17,941 nt of DNA, taken from NCBI GenBank assembly GCA_947523045.1, contig CANNUR010000037.1, forward strand, positions 1 to 17,941. Direction: 5' to 3'. Shown here in pieces: positions 7,850-15,990 of this stretch. A program made the position numbers and the translations under genes. Every line of letters begins with the position of its first letter. Position 1 is the first letter of the stretch. Source of the DNA: an uncultured Prosthecobacter sp. (GTDB lineage Bacteria; Verrucomicrobiota; Verrucomicrobiia; Verrucomicrobiales; Verrucomicrobiaceae). Under the pieces are notes generated by a model, which was not told the origin of the DNA, searched no databases, and saw nothing but the letters and a program-made list of their open reading frames with translations.

Positions 7850-7884
7850 CTCTTCGCTCTTGGCTCCGTGCTCCAAGCTCACTC
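7850..7884 (+). repeat. Heptamer units overlapping the protease stop codon
   Basis: Five heptamer-phased units: CTCTTCG, CTCTTGG, CTCCGTG, CTCCAAG, CTCACTC. The last unit overlaps the protease stop codon (minus-strand TGA at 7881-7879). Compared with the block at 7641-7661, this copy has one extra unit (CTCCGTG), as expected for slippage. Confidence 0.6.
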
Positions 7885-10800
7885 TTCCGGGACGAGGAAA
7901 CGGATCTCGCCGGTGGTTTGGCCGGCGCCTGCGGCCGGCAGCAGGAAGTGGCCGGCACCGATCAGGGCATCGCCGGGCAGCGAGGGCTGGCGCAGCAGGC
8001 CGGTCCATTTGACGGTCTGCCTTTTGCCTTCCATGAAGCGCACGAAGCGGCCGCTGAGCAGGCCGTTGGCGGTGTTGAGTGAGGCTTTCCATTGGGCCGG
8101 ATTGGCGACGGGTTCGACCACGCTCAAGCTGCGGCTGCCGAGCTGGATCAGGGTGGGCAGGTCGTCGGTGATGGCGACGGCGTCGTGCTCAACGCGCAGG
8201 GAGTCGCCCGTCAGGCCGAGGCGTGGGGCGAGGCTTTCATCGCGGGCAGGCTTCAGCCAGGGATCGAGCAGGAGAACCACGTCGCGGCCGGTGAATCCTT
8301 CCGGGTAGGCGGCGTCCTTGGCCAGGCCGGTCTTGTTCCAGGTGAGCACGGCTTCCGGCACGTGACGCCGCCCCTCCAGCGAGGGGTGGGGCAGCAGGCG
8401 GAAGGCGCCGCCGACGAATGCACCCGCGCGGGCGGGTTTGTAGGGCTGCAGGAAGAGCAGGTAGCCAGGATCGCGCGCCTCATCGGCGGGCAGGCTTGCC
8501 GTGAAACGGGTGCCATCGCCGAGGCTGCCGACCAGGCTGAGCTGACCGGTGTCTGCGACCGCGGCCTGTGCCCAGCCGGCTCCCCCCGGTACGCCGTCCG
8601 CCGCCGGCAGGGCGGGCTCCAGCAGGACGGTGTAGGTGCCCGCATGTTCGACGCGACCGGCCGACTTGGCGCGCAGGCGCCGGCCGTCGTTGGCCTGCAG
8701 GGTCAGGTCGCCGCAGGTGGCCGCAGCACTCAGGTGCCCGTCGAGATCAAGCGTGAAGTCGAGCTGGCAGACCAGGCCGTTTTTCTCGAAGCGGGCGCTG
8801 CCGGCAGTTTGTTCCGCTTCAGCATTGAGGGTCAGCGGGCCGACCAGAGCCAGCGGTGAAGAGGCGGCGGCGTGCTGCAGTTTGGCGGAGAAACGGGTGT
8901 TGGCGGCATTGAGCACGATTTCCACCCGGCCGGCGGGACGATCTGCGTCGCGCAGCAGGGCGGCCCAGGTGCTGCCGAAGGTTTCCACAAACAGGGTGCC
9001 GGCGCCGTGCCGCAGGCTGTAGTTGGCCGCGGCACCGCCCTTGGAGGTGATGAGATAAAAGCCACCCGGGCTGGAGATTTTGGCGGGTGTGGTCAGCACG
9101 GGCAGGCCTTGCAGCACCGCTTCGTCTTCTCCCTCCACAAAGCCGCGGTAGTGGGCGCTGAACGCGGGGTTGGCCTCGCCGGCGAACCGGCGCGCATCCG
9201 CAGGGGTCACCCACAGCGGGGCCTTCAAGACGGTGAGCGTGCCAGTCTTGGTGCGTGTGCCATCGCGAGCCTTGACAGCGTACTTGCCGGCATTCACCGG
9301 GGCATCACTGCCTTCCACACTACCGATCTTGTACGTCAGTGTCACCGGGCCGTCGGCGCCCAGCACCCGCACCTCGCGTGGTGTGCCATCGTACACCTGA
9401 ATGAGATCGATGAGCGTCAACTGGCTCGGATCCGGCTTGACGGTGATCGAGCGCAGCACCGGCGTTGCGGGCGCGTCGTTGCCGCCGCCGGCCTGGCTGG
9501 CCCGCAGCTTGATGACACCGACTTCCAGTGCCTGCAGCAGGCCATCGGTCAAAACCCCGGGACCGGCGACCACTTCCAGCAGGACGGGACGGCCCGAGCT
9601 GGCTGCGGCCGACAGGGCCAGCGGACTTTGGCTGAGATAAATGACCTTGGGGGGATCAAAGCTGAGGCTTTGGGCGAGCGACTGCGGCAGCAGGCCGAAG
9701 GCACGGACGGTGAAGCGGTATTCCGGGGTCGTTGGGTCATCGCTGGCGATGCGCAGTTCGGCCCGGCGTTCGCCCGGCAGGCGTGGCCGGCAGGCAAGGG
9801 TGAACGTCGTGCTGGCGCCGGGTTCGAGCGGGCTCGAAGGTTCGACGAGGACTTCAAAGTCCTCGGCATGCGAGCCGGTCACTTCGACCCTGGGCACACC
9901 AGACAGATGCAGGGTGGCTTCGCCGCTGTTGCTCAGGGTGAAGCTGCGCACGAAGGCTTCACCGTCGAGCCGGACCGAACCGAAGTCGGTGTGGTCGTCG
10001 ACGGAGGGCGTGGTGTCGCCGCTGGGGATGGTGACGGCGTTGCCGCTGAGGACGATCTCGGGGGCGATGCCGCGGCCCTGGATCGTGAAGGTGAAGGGAT
10101 TCTCGTCGGCGTCATCGCTGGCGATGGCAACCAGCGCGCTGTGGTTGCCGAGGGCGGCGGGCGTGAAGACGAGGCTGAAGCTCGTGCTGGCCCCGGGCGC
10201 GAGGGTTGCCGGCAGGGGGGCAGCCAGGCTGAAATCGGCGGCGCCGTCGAACTCGAGTCCACCGAGATGCAGGGTGGCTTCGCCGCTGTTGCTCAGGGTG
10301 AAGCTGCGCGACAGGGGATCGCCATCGAGCCGAACGGAACCGAAGTCGGTGTGGTCGTCCGTGCTGGGGGTGGTGTCGCCGCTGGCGATGGCGAGCGCGT
10401 TGCCGCTCAGGCCGATCTCAGGGGCGATGCCGCGGCCCTGGATCGTGAAGGTGAAGGGATTTTCATCGGCGTCATTGCTGGCGATCGAAACCACCGCGCT
10501 GCGGTTGCCGAGGGCGGCGGGCGTGAAGACGAGGCTGAAGCTCGCGCTGGCGCCGGGCGCGAGGGTTGCCGGCAGGGGGGCAAGCAGCGTGAAGTCGGCG
10601 GCGCCCTCCAGCTCGAGTTCGCCCAGATCGAGCGTGGCTTCGCCGCTGTTGCTGAGGGTGAAGCTGTGCGAAACGGGATCACCGTCGAGACGCGCGGAGC
10701 CGAAGTCGGTGTGATCCTCACGTGTGGGGGTACTGTCGCCGCTGGCGATGTCGACGTCGTCGCCACGGAGGGCGATCTCGGGTTGGGGCAGTTCGAAGCT

Positions 10801-13800
10801 GAGTTGCAGCACCGGTGTGGCGGCGGTGTAGACCGCGGTGGTGGCGGACTGACCTTCAGCGGCCAGGCATTCGAACCAGCCATCCTGGCTGGGCAGGGTT
10901 TCGATGAAGGGGAAGTCGCCGCCGCCGCTGCCTGTGTGGCGCAGGGTGATGAGCAGGTCGCCGCCCTGATAGACATAGGGGGTGTCGAAGCTCAGCACGG
11001 GTCCGAAGGCATTGGGATTGCCTCCGCCCGGGTAGGCGCCGGTGGCGACCGCCAGTGCGCCGCTGCGACCCGTGACGGCATCGGCGCCGACGTTGTCGGC
11101 AAAGGTCGCGCTGAGCTCGCCGGGTGCGCGGGTGGCGGCGCTGAGTTCAACGCTGTACGCGCTCCAGTTGCGTGGACTTGGGGGCCAGGTGGATTGACCG
11201 ATCCAGAGGCGGAAGGCCAGTCCCTGGATTTGGGTGCCGGGCGGCAGGTAGCGCAGCAGCTCCTCCGCATAAACGAATTGCATCGTCCAGGCATCGGTGC
11301 GCAGCGGCACGTTCAGGCCGTTGTCCCAGGCCTGGCGGGTCGGCACGGTGAGGGTGGAGGATGCGCCCTGGCGGGTGACCGCGAGGCGGTAGGTGCGAGC
11401 GAGGCCGTTGGCGGCGGTGACTTGCAGATCGAGCAGGTTGAGGCCGTCAACCAGCGGGATGGCCGGACTCGGGCTGCCCGAACTGACGGGCAGCAGGGCC
11501 GCGCCGTGCAGGCCGAGGTCGATCAACGCGCCCGAGTCTTCGGGGGTGGCGCTCAGGCGCAGGCTGGCCGTGCCGGCCGGCACCGTGAGGGCGTAGCGTT
11601 CGGTGTCCGGATCGAACGCCGGATCGAGGCTGCCGGTGTCGGCCGTGAGGTCGGCCAGGCGGTTGTTGGTGGACAGGCTTTCGATCGGGCTGAAGCTGAG
11701 TGCCGCCGCACTGACGGTGCCTTGGTCGGGCGCGCAGTAGTCGCGAAAGCTGAGCGTCCAGGTGCCGTTGGCCTCGGCCGGTGTCAGACCGCCGAAGGTG
11801 GCGTTGAGGCTGGTGACGGGGGCCGGATCGGTCTGGCCGGCACCGCCGGCGGCCGTGGTTCGATACTGGCCCGGCGGCACGGTCGACGTGTTGTCAGCCG
11901 TGGTCCACAGGTGCGGGCCGGTGGCGCTGTCGGTGAAGATGTAGGTGCCGTTGAAGTCCGAACTGCTGCCGTAATCGGCGGCCGCAGTGGCGCCGATGCG
12001 ACTGAACAGGACCAGGCTGCGGCTGCCGCCCGGCGAGGTCAGCACGGCCTCGAGATCGCCCGCCCAGCCATGGCTGAGTGTCAGGCTGACGGCGACGCGG
12101 CTGATGTTCTCGGTGAGGCCGCTGACCGGGATCGACACCGTCAGGGGGGCGCCGGGCGCGGGCGGGGTTTCGGCGACACCGTCTGGAACCAGCCCCGTGC
12201 CGGAACCCGCGATCGGGTTGGGGAAGGGATCAAAGGCGGCGTTCAGGTGCACCGACAAGGCGCGTTCGAAACCGCTGCCGGTGTTGCGAAAGACGAGGGT
12301 CGCCTGGTGCTGCCCGCCAGCCAGGTCGGCGGCGGTGGGTTCGAGAGCGACGCTGACCACGATCGAAGCACCTGGAGCGAGGGTGCCGGCCGCCGGGCTC
12401 ACGGAGAACCACGCGGCGTTGGGGGTTGCCGTCCAGTTGAGGGGGCTGGCACCGCTGTTGGTCAGGGTGTGGCTGCCTCCGCTGGAAGCGAAGGGCCCGC
12501 CCTTGGGGCCGGTGGCGACCAGACCGACACCACTGAGCTGCAGGGCATCGGGAGCGGCGGCAGCGTTGAGCGTGGTTTCGGCCATGACGATGCCGACCCC
12601 GGAGTCGCGGTCGGTGCCGGTCGCCTCGATGTCGAGTGCGCTGGCGTTGAGCAGGGCGCGGATCTCGGCGGCGCTGAGGTTCGGATTGTAGGCCTGCAGC
12701 AGGCCCGCGATCGCCGCTGCGTGGGGGGCGGACGCCGAGGTGCCATAGAAGGTGGTGAAGCCGGGCACCGAGGTGGCGACGCCGTTGGCGGCGGTGAGAT
12801 CGGGTTTGGCGAGCAGCTGCCCGCCGCTGGCGGAGAAATTGCCGGGCGTGAAGGGCGTGCCATCGGGCTGGTAAAACATCCGGCGCGGACCGTCGCTGCT
12901 GAAGGTTTCGACCGCGTTGCCGGGGGTGAACGCCGAGGCGGGGCTGGCGGGTGTCGACGTGCGAACGGCGGCGACGCAGAAGGCGTTGGCGGCGCCGGAG
13001 GCATTGTGACCGCGGGTTTGGCCGGCGGTGCTGAGGCTGAGGCGGGCCCGGCCGGTGCTGAGGTGCAGGTAGCGGTTCGCGGCTCCGGGTTTTTGCACGA
13101 TGACGATGCGTTCGCCGGTGTTGAGGGTGCCGACCGACTCATACGGGTTTTGGCTGCCGGTCTGCAGGTTGGTCGAGCTGCGCAGCACGCTGGTGCCGGT
13201 GCTGTTGAGGACGAAGAGATCGTAGTCATTGGCGGAGGCGCCGTTGGGATCGGCCCAGAACAGGTCGACACGCCGGCTGCTGCCACCGGTGGCGACGGTG
13301 TTGTAAGTCAGGCCGCCCCCGAAGTCGTGCAGGGTGCCGGCGGTTGTGACTGGCGCACCGGCGGCACCACCTGCAGAGAAGTCGCCCTCCCAAACGCCCG
13401 AGGTGCCGTCGTTTTGGTTGCCGGAGTTGCCGGCGGAAGAAAAGAACAGCACGCCGGCGTCGGAGACGGTGTTGACCGCCTGGGCGATGACCATGTCCTG
13501 GAAGGGCGATTCGTTGAAGTAAGTGACGTCGTCGACAATGATCGAGCAGCCGGCGGCCTGCAGGGAGAGGATGTTGCTGGCGAAGCTGGCGTCGCCGTTG
13601 AAAGCGGTGGCAAACAGCAGTTCCGCGCCAGGCAGCAGGTCCTGGACGATTTCCATCATCGCCGTGCCCTCGTCGCCGGCACCGGCCTGGCCGCCGAGCG
13701 CCCGCGCGCGGGCGTTGAGCTCGCCGGCGGTTTTGGAGACGGTCAGCGAGTCGGCGCCATCGGAGAGCACGCCGATTTTCAGTCCCGTGCCGTCGACACC

Positions 13801-14325
13801 GAAAGCGGCGCGCGCGCTGGTGGCCAGGTGGGCGGTGTCGCCTCCGGAGAGTACCGGACCGAGGTTCGTTTCAGCCTGAACCGCGGGTTCAATGAAGCGG
13901 ACCTCGGGCCTTGTGGCCAGGGCTTCGAGCTGGGCCGGTGCGAGGCGGGCGCGCAGGCTGTCGAAACGCGGCACCGAGGCGAGGATCTCGCCGCCGCCAG
14001 CGGTGAGCCAGCGTTCGAGTTCGGGCGTGATGCGGCCGCGTATGTCGACGAGCAGACGGCCGTCGGTCTCGGTGCGCACCGTGGGCTGGAGTTCGGGCAG
14101 CGCAGCGAGGTCGGCGGCGCCGGCCTGACGTTTGAGCAGGTAGACGAGCTGCGAATCGAGCCGGGCCTGGGCAGGGGTGCGGCGGGCCTTTTCCGCCAGC
14201 AGGGCGGCGATTTGTCCTTGGGCTCGTTCACCGAGGCGCTGAGCTTGGGCGTTGCTGTTCCCCAGCGAGAGGCCGGTCAGCAGGAGGCCGAGCAGACGGC
14301 ACAGGTGTGGCGGGGGAGAAGACAT
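7879..14325 (-). CDS. Secreted subtilase/sedolisin-like serine protease, multidomain
   Basis: A 2148-aa secreted protein. The start at 14325 was chosen because a signal peptide follows (hydrophobic LLGLLLTGLSLG, cleavage near AQAQ); the longer frame to 14406 adds an Arg-rich stretch and abuts a terminator. Residues ~170-585 form the protease domain: IGVLSD189G, GDE219GTAMMEIVQDLLPGA, VD265DVTYFNE, SSAGN and GTS530ASAPHAAAIAGLL. The usual subtilisin HGT histidine is replaced by E219, as in sedolisin-type enzymes. Next come an immunoglobulin-like domain (~595-695), a P/Homo-B-like domain (~700-880), a cadherin-like beta-sandwich (~888-985), a galactose-binding-like region (~990-1180), three 120-aa choice-of-anchor-D/ASPM-SPD-2-Hydin-like repeats (1182-1544), MBG-like modules (~1635-1780) and a C-terminal region of unknown fold ending in GAGHFLLPAAG...GEIRFLVPEE. 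The Ig-like arms suggest an adhesive or cell-surface enzyme. The substrate is unknown. It has no close partner gene. Confidence 0.92.
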   Translation of the reverse strand: MSSPPPHLCRLLGLLLTGLSLGNSNAQAQRLGERAQGQIAALLAEKARRTPAQARLDSQLVYLLKRQAGAADLAALPELQPTVRTETDGRLLVDIRGRITPELERWLTAGGGEILASVPRFDSLRARLAPAQLEALATRPEVRFIEPAVQAETNLGPVLSGGDTAHLATSARAAFGVDGTGLKIGVLSDGADSLTVSKTAGELNARARALGGQAGAGDEGTAMMEIVQDLLPGAELLFATAFNGDASFASNILSLQAAGCSIIVDDVTYFNESPFQDMVIAQAVNTVSDAGVLFFSSAGNSGNQNDGTSGVWEGDFSAGGAAGAPVTTAGTLHDFGGGLTYNTVATGGSSRRVDLFWADPNGASANDYDLFVLNSTGTSVLRSSTNLQTGSQNPYESVGTLNTGERIVIVQKPGAANRYLHLSTGRARLSLSTAGQTRGHNASGAANAFCVAAVRTSTPASPASAFTPGNAVETFSSDGPRRMFYQPDGTPFTPGNFSASGGQLLAKPDLTAANGVATSVPGFTTFYGTSASAPHAAAIAGLLQAYNPNLSAAEIRALLNASALDIEATGTDRDSGVGIVMAETTLNAAAAPDALQLSGVGLVATGPKGGPFASSGGSHTLTNSGASPLNWTATPNAAWFSVSPAAGTLAPGASIVVSVALEPTAADLAGGQHQATLVFRNTGSGFERALSVHLNAAFDPFPNPIAGSGTGLVPDGVAETPPAPGAPLTVSIPVSGLTENISRVAVSLTLSHGWAGDLEAVLTSPGGSRSLVLFSRIGATAAADYGSSSDFNGTYIFTDSATGPHLWTTADNTSTVPPGQYRTTAAGGAGQTDPAPVTSLNATFGGLTPAEANGTWTLSFRDYCAPDQGTVSAAALSFSPIESLSTNNRLADLTADTGSLDPAFDPDTERYALTVPAGTASLRLSATPEDSGALIDLGLHGAALLPVSSGSPSPAIPLVDGLNLLDLQVTAANGLARTYRLAVTRQGASSTLTVPTRQAWDNGLNVPLRTDAWTMQFVYAEELLRYLPPGTQIQGLAFRLWIGQSTWPPSPRNWSAYSVELSAATRAPGELSATFADNVGADAVTGRSGALAVATGAYPGGGNPNAFGPVLSFDTPYVYQGGDLLITLRHTGSGGGDFPFIETLPSQDGWFECLAAEGQSATTAVYTAATPVLQLSFELPQPEIALRGDDVDIASGDSTPTREDHTDFGSARLDGDPVSHSFTLSNSGEATLDLGELELEGAADFTLLAPLPATLAPGASASFSLVFTPAALGNRSAVVSIASNDADENPFTFTIQGRGIAPEIGLSGNALAIASGDTTPSTDDHTDFGSVRLDGDPLSRSFTLSNSGEATLHLGGLEFDGAADFSLAAPLPATLAPGASTSFSLVFTPAALGNHSALVAIASDDADENPFTFTIQGRGIAPEIVLSGNAVTIPSGDTTPSVDDHTDFGSVRLDGEAFVRSFTLSNSGEATLHLSGVPRVEVTGSHAEDFEVLVEPSSPLEPGASTTFTLACRPRLPGERRAELRIASDDPTTPEYRFTVRAFGLLPQSLAQSLSFDPPKVIYLSQSPLALSAAASSGRPVLLEVVAGPGVLTDGLLQALEVGVIKLRASQAGGGNDAPATPVLRSITVKPDPSQLTLIDLIQVYDGTPREVRVLGADGPVTLTYKIGSVEGSDAPVNAGKYAVKARDGTRTKTGTLTVLKAPLWVTPADARRFAGEANPAFSAHYRGFVEGEDEAVLQGLPVLTTPAKISSPGGFYLITSKGGAAANYSLRHGAGTLFVETFGSTWAALLRDADRPAGRVEIVLNAANTRFSAKLQHAAASSPLALVGPLTLNAEAEQTAGSARFEKNGLVCQLDFTLDLDGHLSAAATCGDLTLQANDGRRLRAKSAGRVEHAGTYTVLLEPALPAADGVPGGAGWAQAAVADTGQLSLVGSLGDGTRFTASLPADEARDPGYLLFLQPYKPARAGAFVGGAFRLLPHPSLEGRRHVPEAVLTWNKTGLAKDAAYPEGFTGRDVVLLLDPWLKPARDESLAPRLGLTGDSLRVEHDAVAITDDLPTLIQLGSRSLSVVEPVANPAQWKASLNTANGLLSGRFVRFMEGKRQTVKWTGLLRQPSLPGDALIGAGHFLLPAAGAGQTTGEIRFLVPEE
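9690..10785 (-). repeat. Intragenic 360-bp tandem repeat, three copies
   Basis: Inside the protease gene the DNA repeats with an exact 360-bp period (120 aa). For example GATCGTGAAGGTGAAGGGAT occurs at 10081 and 10441, and GGTGGCTTCGCCGCTGTT recurs at 9912 and 10272, with a one-base variant at 10632. The two first-translated copies (about 10426-10785 and 10066-10425) are very similar at nucleotide level; the third (about 9690-10065) matches only in its first half and then diverges. The recurring protein signature is DHTDFGS.RLDG...SFTLSNSGEATL. This implies recent duplication or gene conversion. Confidence 0.93.
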
Positions 14326-14415
14326 GGCTGCGCGGCCGAGGCGTGGGTGGTGCGACGAGCGCCTGCGGCGGTTCAAGATGATGGCTTGGCCGCCCTCGTC
14401 ATCCATGAATCCAAT

Positions 14416-14445
14416 AAAAAGGCCGACCGCTTTTGGCGGTCGGCC
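14416..14445 (-). terminator. Intrinsic terminator after the small basic protein gene
   Basis: A perfect 10-bp stem, GGCCGACCGC (14421-14430) pairing with GCGGTCGGCC (14436-14445), with a 5-nt loop. On the minus strand the hairpin is followed directly by TTTTT (14420-14416). It starts 16 bp after the stop of the 14462-14749 gene. It should end the ftsZ/desulfurase/small-protein transcript and insulate the protease gene, whose start is 90 bp further on. Confidence 0.9.
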
Positions 14446-14461
14446 GGAACAGAAAACGGAT

Positions 14462-14749
14462 TCAGCCTTCGGCGGCAGCTTCCTTCTTGGCGGCCTTCTT
14501 CACCTTGGCCCAGCGTTTTTTCTGGGCGGCGATGATGCGGGCGCGGGCTTCTTCGGAAAGCTGACGTTTGGGTTTGGCGGCCTTCGGGGCTTTCACAGCC
14601 TTGTCAGCCTTGGCCGGACGGCCGCGCTTGCCAGGGGTTTTGACCGGCTTACCGCCATAAAGAAGGGCGGTAAGTTCGGCTTTAAGGCTCTCAATTTTGC
14701 CGACGATTTCGACGGCACGCTTCAGGTTCTCCGGTGTGGGAAGGCTCAT
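14462..14749 (-). CDS. Small basic AT-hook-like protein
   Basis: A 95-aa, Lys/Ala-rich protein, not assigned to a named family. Residues 1-32 (SLPTPENLKRAVEIVGKIESLKAELTALL) look helical, possibly a short coiled coil. A central GKRGRPAK resembles an AT-hook (GRP core), followed by KAVKAPKAAKPKR, a histone-H1-like basic tract. The C-terminal part, SEEARARIIAAQKKRWAKVKK, is a motif common in small bacterial DNA-binding or hypothetical proteins. A nucleoid-associated or nucleic-acid-binding role is the reasonable inference. It begins 58 bp after the cysteine desulfurase stop and ends just before a strong terminator, so it closes that transcript or has its own promoter. Coding status is supported by the conserved-looking motif, the terminator position and a sensible ATG, although there is no Shine-Dalgarno. 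Confidence 0.85.
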   Translation of the reverse strand: MSLPTPENLKRAVEIVGKIESLKAELTALLYGGKPVKTPGKRGRPAKADKAVKAPKAAKPKRQLSEEARARIIAAQKKRWAKVKKAAKKEAAAEG

Positions 14750-14772
14750 GGGATAAGGTGAACTTAGCCGTT

Positions 14773-14800
14773 TTTATATCCGAATGCAACGAAAGTCTAA
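14773..14800 (-). promoter_or_regulatory. Possible promoter of the small basic protein gene
   Basis: In the AT-richer 58-bp gap before the gene, the minus strand has TATAAA (14778-14773), a good -10 box, 16 bp after TTAGAC (14800-14795), a poor -35 box. The predicted start would be about 15-20 bp before the ATG. It could allow expression independent of ftsZ. Confidence 0.3.
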
Positions 14801-14807
14801 CCCATTG

Positions 14808-15971
14808 TCACATGGAAAGCGCCGGGGCTCCCGGGAGTGGTGTTCCCTGGTCAAGGTCTTCAGCGGTGGCGAGGACGGCTTCGGTCAGGGCCTGCCAGTC
14901 CGACTCGGAAGTCTGCCAGCCGCTACTGAATCTGAGCACGCGCCGCAGTTCGTCGGGTTCGGCCCCGAGCGCTTGGAGAACGACGGAGGAGCCCTCGCGC
15001 CCGGAACTGCAGGCTGAACCGGTGGAGACGGCGAAACCGCGTTGGCTCAGGCGGGTCAGCCATTTCAGGCTGGAGTGGCGCGGCAGAACGATCAGCAGCG
15101 TGTTCCAGAGCCTCGGTGCATGTGCGGAAATGATACGCAGGCCTGGCAGGGCCTGCTGCAGGCGGGCGGCGCAGGCGTCGCGCCAGGTGATCTGGGCGGC
15201 GCCGATGGCGTCCGCGGCAGTCTCTGCTGCGCCCAGCGCGGCGACCATGGCGGCGATGGCGGGGACATTTTCGGTGCCGGCGCGCCGGCCCGCTTCCTGG
15301 GGGCCCCCGTGCAGCAGCGGGAAGCGTTCAGTGGCGTCGGCCACGAGCAGGAAGCCGATGCCCTTGGGACCGCCGAATTTGTGGGCGCTGCCGGTCAGAT
15401 AATCGCACTTGCCGAGGCCGGCGGCGGGCTGTTTGCCGAGCCATTGGGCGGCATCGCAATGATAGCGAACGCCGTGCGCGCGGCAGAGCTCGGCCAGCTG
15501 CGGCCAGGGCTGCAGGGCGCCGCTCTCGTTGTTGGCGGCCATGACCGAAACGAGGGCGGGCCGATGTTCGTGCAGGCAGGCCTGCAGCGTTTCCGGCTGG
15601 ACCACGCCCTCGGCGTCGACCGAAAGGAAGCGGACGCGGTGGCGGCCGAGCCAGGCGCAGGCGGCCTCGCGCACGCTCGGGTGTTCGACCGCGGAGAGGG
15701 CGATGACGGCATCCGGCGGCAGGCAGCGGGCGAGGCCGGCGAAGACCGTGTTGTTCGATTCGGTGGCACCGCCGGTGAAGATCAGTCGCTCGGGTTCGGC
15801 GCCGAGGCGGTCGGCGAGTTCCTCGCGCGCGGCTTCGAGGGCCTGGGCGGTCAGGCCGGCCTCGCGATACAGGCTGGAGGCATTGTGCCAGTGGCGGTCG
15901 CTGGCCTCCAGCCAGGCCGCGCGTGCAGCCGGCGCCAGGGGCGTCGTGGCGTTGTGATCGAAGTAGCGCAT
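14808..15971 (-). CDS. Cysteine desulfurase, NifS/IscS family
   Basis: A 387-aa PLP-dependent enzyme that converts L-cysteine to L-alanine and passes sulfur as a persulfide to Fe-S cluster, thiolation or cofactor pathways. The fold-type I aminotransferase landmarks are present: the N-terminal FDHNATTP, TGGATESNN (66-74), H97 in VEHPS (ring-stacking), N148 in ANNESG, D173 and Q176, and the Schiff-base lysine K198 in SAHKFGGPKGIGFL. The persulfide cysteine is C321 in STGSACSSGREGSS, the class I (NifS/IscS-like) form. Length is slightly below the ~400 aa of IscS. No iscU, iscR, thiI or mnmA is adjacent, so iscS versus nifS cannot be decided. Its start lies 19 bp after the ftsZ stop on the same strand, suggesting co-transcription. 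No Shine-Dalgarno is seen; the ATG fits the family N terminus. Confidence 0.96.
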   Translation of the reverse strand: MRYFDHNATTPLAPAARAAWLEASDRHWHNASSLYREAGLTAQALEAAREELADRLGAEPERLIFTGGATESNNTVFAGLARCLPPDAVIALSAVEHPSVREAACAWLGRHRVRFLSVDAEGVVQPETLQACLHEHRPALVSVMAANNESGALQPWPQLAELCRAHGVRYHCDAAQWLGKQPAAGLGKCDYLTGSAHKFGGPKGIGFLLVADATERFPLLHGGPQEAGRRAGTENVPAIAAMVAALGAAETAADAIGAAQITWRDACAARLQQALPGLRIISAHAPRLWNTLLIVLPRHSSLKWLTRLSQRGFAVSTGSACSSGREGSSVVLQALGAEPDELRRVLRFSSGWQTSESDWQALTEAVLATAEDLDQGTPLPGAPALSM

Positions 15972-15990
15972 CAGGCCGGCGGGAAGGCCG

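Larger units (their letters stand above)
7565..7878. other. Repeat-rich convergent intergenic region
   Basis: A 314-bp gap between the convergent efp and protease genes, with no credible gene. It contains heptamer-phased repeats at both ends, an imperfect hairpin (7617-7654), a diverged direct repeat (7636-7662 versus 7845-7878) and a REP-like inverted repeat (7773-7842). CTCCAAG recurs at 7655, 7721 and 7871. Short open frames here (for example 7614-7826 and 7650-7958) look like chance readings of repeats. No T-run follows any hairpin, so classical intrinsic terminators are not evident. Confidence 0.8.

Noticed and set aside
7650..7958. Small open frames in the efp/protease gap as genes
   Set aside because: They run across the inverted repeat and heptamers or the 3' end of the protease and show no family features.
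14326..14406. Longer N terminus of the protease
   Set aside because: It would place 27 Arg-rich residues before the signal peptide and start only 10 bp beyond the terminator U-tract, leaving no room for a promoter.
8872..14535. A 1887-codon open frame on the + strand opposite the protease gene
   Set aside because: It is a mirror frame in which antisense stops correspond to TTA, CTA and TCA codons of the protease, which are rare at this GC content. The sense strand has a signal peptide, catalytic motifs and domain repeats; the antisense product is low-complexity Gly/Ala/Arg with no recognisable domain.
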